A DNA stretch of 64,000 nucleotides from Crambe crambe (taxonomy: Eukaryota; Porifera; Demospongiae; Poecilosclerida; Crambeidae): assembly GCA_963924555.1 (NCBI GenBank), contig OZ004581.1:1302001-1366000 (forward strand). The letters run 5' to 3'. The notes under the pieces were generated by a model. The model worked only from the letters and a program-made list of their open reading frames with translations, made no database searches and was not told the origin of the DNA. How positions within the stretch are numbered: position 1 is the stretch's first letter; every line of letters begins with the position of its first letter. Positions 59,005 to 64,000 of this stretch are shown piece by piece. The translations under genes and the position numbers were made by a program.

Positions 59005-59298
59005 ATGTCCGAGTCTGATTCATACAAAGCAACAACAGAGGAGAGATTTATGTACTCAATCGAAAAGAAAGGCAGACAAGCGGCTGTACAAGAGATGGTA
59101 GTTCAGTCACGATCCAGAAGGAGGAATCAGCCAGCCCAGCCCATGCCCAGAGAACGAGTAAGTAGCGAGGTCCCCCAAAGAGAAAGCTGCTGTTTAACTC
59201 CAGCTACCAGCAAGCTCATATATGTTTCTTCAGACTTTTTGCAAAAACCACACCAGAGAAGGGTGCATGGAGATTCAGAAGAGCTGGTAACTGGGTGA
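59005..59298 (+). CDS. MSE-family protein, shortened copy (97 aa)
   Basis: It starts MSESDSYKATTEERFMYSIE and keeps EMVVQSRS, SSEVPQRESC-LTPATSKL and EELVTG of the 161-residue relative at 22557, with a single repeat unit. It stops at a TGA that replaces an Arg codon of that relative, and the following bases still resemble the missing C-terminus (NPDTPFLII, out of frame, up to about 59372). So it is either a truncated but expressed member or a young pseudogene. Upstream DNA resembles a promoter. Confidence 0.5.
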   Translation: MSESDSYKATTEERFMYSIEKKGRQAAVQEMVVQSRSRRRNQPAQPMPRERVSSEVPQRESCCLTPATSKLIYVSSDFLQKPHQRRVHGDSEELVTG

Positions 59299-59649
59299 TC
59301 AAGAAGTGCAGCAGCAGCTGAAAGCACATGCACGGGAAAGAAGAAATCCAGATACTCCCTTTCTCATCATTTGATACAACTATAATTTGTTCAACTTTAA
59401 TGTCCACCCACATGTATTATGATTATTTGTATGATTTAGAATGTTTAAAAGTACTGGCTGAATGATATGATTGTTATATAAAAATGACAACAACAACAAC
59501 AACAAACAAACAAACAACAATGTAAATAATGGACATGTGAGTGAGCAAGATATGGATATGTAAGCACTCTGTCCTCCACTGTTTGCGCATGTGCTGATTT
59601 TTCACGCTTTTCCGTGAATTTGTGCACTTTCGGAAATTTTAGGATACGT

Positions 59650-60140
59650 AAACGTCACAATAATTGGGCGGGGCCTTGTTTCTATGACGGCTGATAGTAG
59701 TTAGAACAATGGAAGGTGCTTCTCCAGCTTCAGCTACCGATAAGGTCGGCTAGTTACTTGTTTTTCTGACGCCGTCGCTTTCCCTTGGAGACGTCGGGCT
59801 TGCCTTATGTAGAACATAGTGTAGAGGAACAGAGCCTGGCTCATCAGGTCTGTTTAAAAAACGAAGTATTTGTACGTCTGACTGCCGACTGGAAAGAGCC
59901 AAGTTCTGCCGTTTGTAGTGGACCACCAGAACTTCTATTAGTCTCAGTAAGGTCTGGCCGCGCGAGATTCGTAATAAGAAAAAAGAAGTAGTAGCTAGCT
60001 GGGAAGAAAAGCACAGTTCTAGTCTGATCCGGATGGAGGATCAGGTCAGAGGACTGAGAAAGAAGTGTGTGTAAGAAGTCCGCTTCCAAGGAGAACTTTG
60101 CTACAGAGTCTTGTTCCTGCGGCAAAGATCGAGTCATCTA
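59650..60140. other. GC-richer stretch with candidate first exons on both strands
   Basis: The plus strand has ATG at 59709 (MEGASPASATDK) before a GTCGGC that could be a donor. The minus strand has a 97-codon frame starting MTRSLPQEQDSVAKFSLEAD at 60137. The local CG content is unusual for this window (GGGCGGGGCC near 59677). It may be a promoter with a divergent pair, but I cannot identify either product. Confidence 0.3.
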
Positions 60141-60686
60141 ATTAGTACCGCCCACTCTACATCGTCATCGGCACATTATAATGATATTCATAGATGCTGG
60201 GGTCGCGCACGCGCAAACAGTGGATACCAGGCCCTTATTTCAATAATAAGGCCTGGGTACGAGGCTATCTGTCCACCATAGGCGAGTTAATCCTCTGACA
60301 TATAGTGCATTACTATGATTACAGAGATATCAAAAGATTTACATAGATGCAACAGACGACCTACCTGAATCTTCAATTTTTCCTCACGAATTTCTTCCAG
60401 AAGACATTTCCCAAAGAGTTTGGGATCTTGAAACTGCTTGCAAAGAGCTTGGAACTCACTGTCAGTCAGGTCAGGCTTACCAATTGAACTAAGACCCAGT
60501 GCATACACAGAGCAAATCAAAACACGACATTTGGTAGTGCCTGGCCATCTCAAATTCATTTGACCCAACCAAAGAAGAAGCAAATGTCTAGCAAACGTTA
60601 AGGACACCTTCTATATTCCCATACTAACACAGTACAACAAATCATTATAATGACCAATAAAATTGGACTATATCCCACTTGCTTCT

Positions 60687-60975
60687 GCAATGCAAGATGT
60701 CATTGTCGGTGCACTGCTATCTGTAATGAATTTGGAGCAGATAGCAGTGCACCCTGACAATGCAAGATGTCATTGTCAGGGTGCACTACTATCTGTATTC
60801 AGCGAGTATTCATAGTTTTTATTGCACACAAAAGTATTCATATGGTAAAAGTAAAGTGGTAAAATATTAATATGGTAAAGTATTCAGCCCATAATTATGG
60901 TAAAGTATCATAACTTGCTGAGTGCTCCAAATTCATTACAGATAGCAGTGCACCAACAATGACATCTTGCATTGC
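60687..60975. mobile_element. Nested foldback element, 289 bp
   Basis: Outer arms 60687-60735 and 60927-60975 are 49-base reverse complements with one mismatch (GCAATGCAAGATGTCATTGT). Inside, 60738-60796 is a second hairpin with 24-base arms built from the same words (AGTGCACCCTGACAATG). The long inverted ends suggest a foldback MITE that duplicated its own end. Confidence 0.8.
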
Positions 60976-61428
60976 AAAAGATAACATTGCATCCCCATGG
61001 TACATGATATTGAACTCCAAATTCATGATGCACAGATAGGAGTCCCATTGACAACACCTTTACATCACATATGTAATAGTGTCCCCACCCTTAACATATT
61101 ATGGTGCTCCAGTCCTATGCCCTGATTCCCTCCTGTGCTTACTGATAGCCTCTTCAGCCTGTCCTCGTGCCCCTTCCTGCGTGACTCATTCTCCAGGGTA
61201 CCGTACCTCTGTTCCCACTCCTTCAACTCCCGAGTGTTCTTCTCCACCCGAGTGTTCTTTTCCACCCTCCTCCTCTGAGACGCCTCATTCAATGATACAA
61301 CAGTCATACATGGCCAGCTCAAACAGTGCACATGATAAGGTCAACAAAAGTCTGCATAGAGACAAATAATTCGTTTGTTTTGAATAGCTTCAATTTATTT
61401 GCTTTGATAGATTAATAGTGCCATGATA

Positions 61429-61431
<3 letters not shown>

Positions 61432-61481
<50 letters not shown>
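61432..61481 (+). repeat. (CT)n microsatellite
   Basis: Twenty-five TC/CT units in the intron before exon 8 of copy H. Confidence 0.95.
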
Positions 61482-61485
<4 letters not shown>

Positions 61486-61619
61486 ATACCATTGCATGTT
61501 ACCTGTGCTTTAGTGTTCATTTCCTGTCCTATCATGTCCAGTTCCACGTGCTCCTTGGCTATCAGACGCTGCATCTCTCCATACGAGTACGCACATCCTG
61601 TAAGTTACGACCACCTACA

Positions 61620-62200
61620 CAACACATGCACACACATTCACGTGACATGCATGTACCTCTGTGGTCAGACTATTAGCCTCCACAACTCAAGGCTATTTAT
61701 AGCAGTGACACACTCCTGGAGCTGCAGGCTCTGACTGTTAGCTCTATGAATCAGCTGATTGATTGTAGTTATTGGCTATTCATAGTTGTGTGATTGGAAT
61801 TGCTGGGGGCTGCAGGTGTCTGCCTATGTGTCTTATTCCTTTTACTATACATGATGAATTTAGTTATCTTTTGTCTGAATTTGACATTTCAAAGTTTTCT
61901 CATAAAGCTAATTTTTATGAAACTAATTTTATTATTGAAATTTATTATGTTAGCTGAGAGAAGTCAGCCAAGTATTTTGATATTGGTAATTATAATGAAC
62001 TTTTGATGTCAGCGTACAGAGCTTGCTGAGCTATAGTTCCTTTTGGTGGAATGGAATGACAGATGATAACAAAATACGGTTACAACTAGCACTGAATGTC
62101 AAGGAATTCAAATATAGAAGGCCATGGGCCTGGGCTCATAATGCTTAATGTTTTTAATACACTCCCAATTGCTACATTACATCAGTCCATGGAAAGCTTA
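61620..62200. other. Intron of copy H lacking exon 7
   Basis: It matches parts of intron 6 of copy A (the 1300-1430 region at about 61965-62100), but the exon 7 sequence is gone. Confidence 0.5.
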
Positions 62201-63306
62201 TGTCTACCTGGATAAACTATGTCTACCTGGATATCTTTCTTGGATGTATGTGCAAGCTGCTTGTTGTTTTCAGCCTCAGTTTGCCTGGTCTTGTGGGCCT
62301 CCATGTTGAGAGTGATGGCCAAGTCCGCCAGCTCCTTCTTCATTCGAAATTGCTCCTCCTGAAATGAATAGTGGTGAGAAAAACAAACCATGAATTTCCA
62401 CTGAGTGGCACATTACTAATGATATATCCTACCTCCTTGGCTCTGATTTTGTCCTGGAAATCCTTGCTCAGTTTCTCCACCTCACCTCGCTTCTGTTCCA
62501 GAGACTCAAGTAGACTACGATAGTGCCAACTCAGCTCATTTCTGTCAACATAAACAGTTTATACACAGTGAGAGTCCTATGAGTCCTAAGCAGATAATTT
62601 TAATATTAAAGTAAAGCTTACAATATTAAAGTAGTTTACATACAATAAAGTATGCAAAATTACTATTCAGGTAAAAATACTGGAACTTTGCACTGAGGTG
62701 TTAGCATGAGAAAGCTAGAGGCTACGCTTTTGCTGGGACCCTTTTGCTGATGAGGGGAGAAAGAAGCTTTAGTGATCATCATTGATGTATCAGGACAGAC
62801 TTGTCAAACATACTAGAGTCATGATTGCAGTCGCTGCCAGACTATACATTATAACAACATCATGCTTTTCCATGCTGCTTTCCATTGTTATGATCACAGG
62901 AAAGTTGCACTGATCATATCTGTTCACTATGGCCTATGTACGTATTTCGACCCAAGCCTAGCTGGACTGCAGACATAATCCAGCTACGTAGATTTTGCGG
63001 GCCATAGGGCCTGGTTTGATATAATGCTACAGTCATAATAGGGGCCATCCCTACATTTGAGCTCCATGTATCAGAACTATCTCCACACAGTCACAAAATT
63101 ATGACTAATTGACATACTCTGTTTTGATTTCTTTGTCAACTGGTTGAGTTTTTGCCTCCCTACTAGTGAGGCCTTTGTCTTGTTCTTGACCTCATCCTTG
63201 TGGTGATGGAGGTCTTGTTGTCGGTACTGCTCCAGTGCTTGCTCCTTCCAATGGAGAAGACGGTCCTCTTCGGACTGCTGCTGGGAAATTTCTGCAGGAT
63301 GGATTG

Positions 63307-63620
63307 AGGAGGAGAAGGAGAGGAACCAGGAGAGGGGAGAAAGGATGTGGAGGGGGGAGGGGGAGGGGACCAGAGAGAGAGTATAAGAGGGAGGGGAGGG
63401 TGAGGAGGCAGGGACGAGAGAGAGGGAAGAAAGGAAGGGGATGAGAGAAAGAGGGAGGGGAGGAGAGAGAAAGGAGGGGACGAGAGAGAGGAGGGAAAAG
63501 GGGGGAGGAAGGGGAGGGGACAAGAGAAAGGGATAAAAGGGAGGGGAGGAGAGGAGGGAGGAGGGGACGACAGAGAGGATAATAGGGAAAAGGGGAGGGG
63601 GAGTAGAGAAAAGGGAAAGA
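63307..63620 (+). repeat. Purine-only tract in copy H
   Basis: The homologue of the tracts at 2319, 34792, 50731 and 56343. Confidence 0.85.
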
Positions 63621-64000
63621 TGATTAGATAAATGGTCACATGATAAAGGGAGGGAGGGATCTACTCTTACTTGATTCATATTGCTTTATGGATCCTTGCA
63701 CTTGTTTCTTCTGTTTGATGAAGTCCATCTCAGCTCTCTTCAGATCTCTCTCCTCCTGTCAATGCTGCCACATGTAATCCTGTACAAGAAACACATTATT
63801 ACTGAAAGCCTGTCTAATCAGACCACCCTATAATAAGAGGGCAACTTTGCCATGCCTACTTCAGCTATTTCGACTTCCCTAAAGAGACCACCTCTCTATT
63901 ACTCAGTTCCTTTCCAGTATAAAAATGTTCATGATCAGTTTTCTTTTTACAAGAGATTAACATGATATTCATAACAACCTCTATTGCTTTGAGCCTTTGT

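Larger units (their letters stand above)
57061..60488 (-). pseudogene. EF-hand gene, copy next to coiled-coil copy H
   Basis: Exon 60365-60488 (SIGKPDLTDSEFQALCKQF, then QDPKLFGKCLLEEIREEKLK) has both splice sites. About 58240-58310 is a remnant of the TPHQYRQCLLSLGL exon. The last exon 57061-57220 is open but TGG to TGA at 57061-57063 removes the final nine residues (WTDPTPLIN in the 17104 copy). Most middle exons are missing. Confidence 0.6.
61143..64000 (-). pseudogene. Coiled-coil gene, copy H (enters from the right edge)
   Basis: Exon 2 (from 63979, cut by the window), exon 3 63671-63779 with CGA to TGA (WQH-stop), exon 4 63118-63291 with a four-base loss near its end, exon 5 62433-62541 and exon 6 62227-62358 both full length and open, exon 7 missing, exon 8 61503-61614 with two small deletions, and a further exon 61143 to about 61290 (LKEWEQRYGTLENESRRKGH, then EDRLKRLS and a GTAAGC donor). 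The last exon shows that the protein continues as coiled coil beyond what copy A reveals, with no stop, and the EF-hand exon at 60488 comes next. VEKNTR is duplicated within it. Confidence 0.75.

Overview
The window looks like nuclear DNA from an animal with compact, intron-rich genes. The introns are short to moderate with GT-AG ends, the DNA is AT-rich, MITEs and microsatellites are dense, and TAGCTAGC-type words are common. A demosponge (Amphimedon-like) is my best guess, but this is an inference from style and gene content and is not proven by a marker gene. I see no rRNA, tRNA, CRISPR array, bacterial operon, LTR retrovirus or Polinton.

The backbone is a tandemly duplicated minus-strand locus. 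One part encodes a coiled-coil protein starting MAAPQAAQRYKK; copies or fragments lie at 125-3594, 12.6-13.3 kb, 32.5-36.0 kb, 39.4-40.6 kb, 49.9-52.1 kb, 54.1-54.7 kb, 56.3-56.8 kb and 61.1-64.0 kb. The other part, 3' of it, encodes a chain of degenerate EF-hand exons, with its best copy at 17.1-31.7 kb and fragments near 10.9, 38.7, 47.7, 55.9 and 57.1-60.5 kb. Only the first coiled-coil copy is open in every exon I can see. The others carry lost splice sites, frameshifts, a stop or missing exons. The same order (coiled-coil exons, then EF-hand exons) recurs, and the coiled-coil exons end in a splice donor rather than a stop, so the two parts may be one gene. A near-consensus RFX X-box sits just upstream of the start codon in all three copies that keep their 5' end, which suggests a ciliary gene.

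Two short-protein families that I do not recognise are scattered through the array. One (68-78 aa, core AVAVQESDPTVSLRKD) has four loci, at 7402, 36167, 43350 and 52720 (minus). In two places it is divergent from the coiled-coil gene, sharing its promoter region. The other (161 aa at 22557, a shortened relative at 59005, a fragment at 54.8 kb) starts MSE-, carries a 36-residue direct repeat in its full copy and is preceded by TATA-like boxes.

Mobile DNA includes a 3.5-kb LINE with a C-terminal restriction-like endonuclease (3705-7209), inserted with an 11-bp target duplication into the promoter between the first coiled-coil gene and its divergent small gene. There are two kinds of LINE 3' tails, two Harbinger-type MITEs with TTA/TAA duplications, three MITEs with 5-bp duplications, hAT and MULE transposase fragments, and a possible Helitron-like insertion carrying a perfect 139-bp inverted repeat. 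Tandem DNA includes a 2.2-kb minisatellite of about 23 units with three regularly inserted spacers. Host gene debris includes a scrambled ABCF fragment, a RING-finger exon and a transmembrane C-terminal exon pair.
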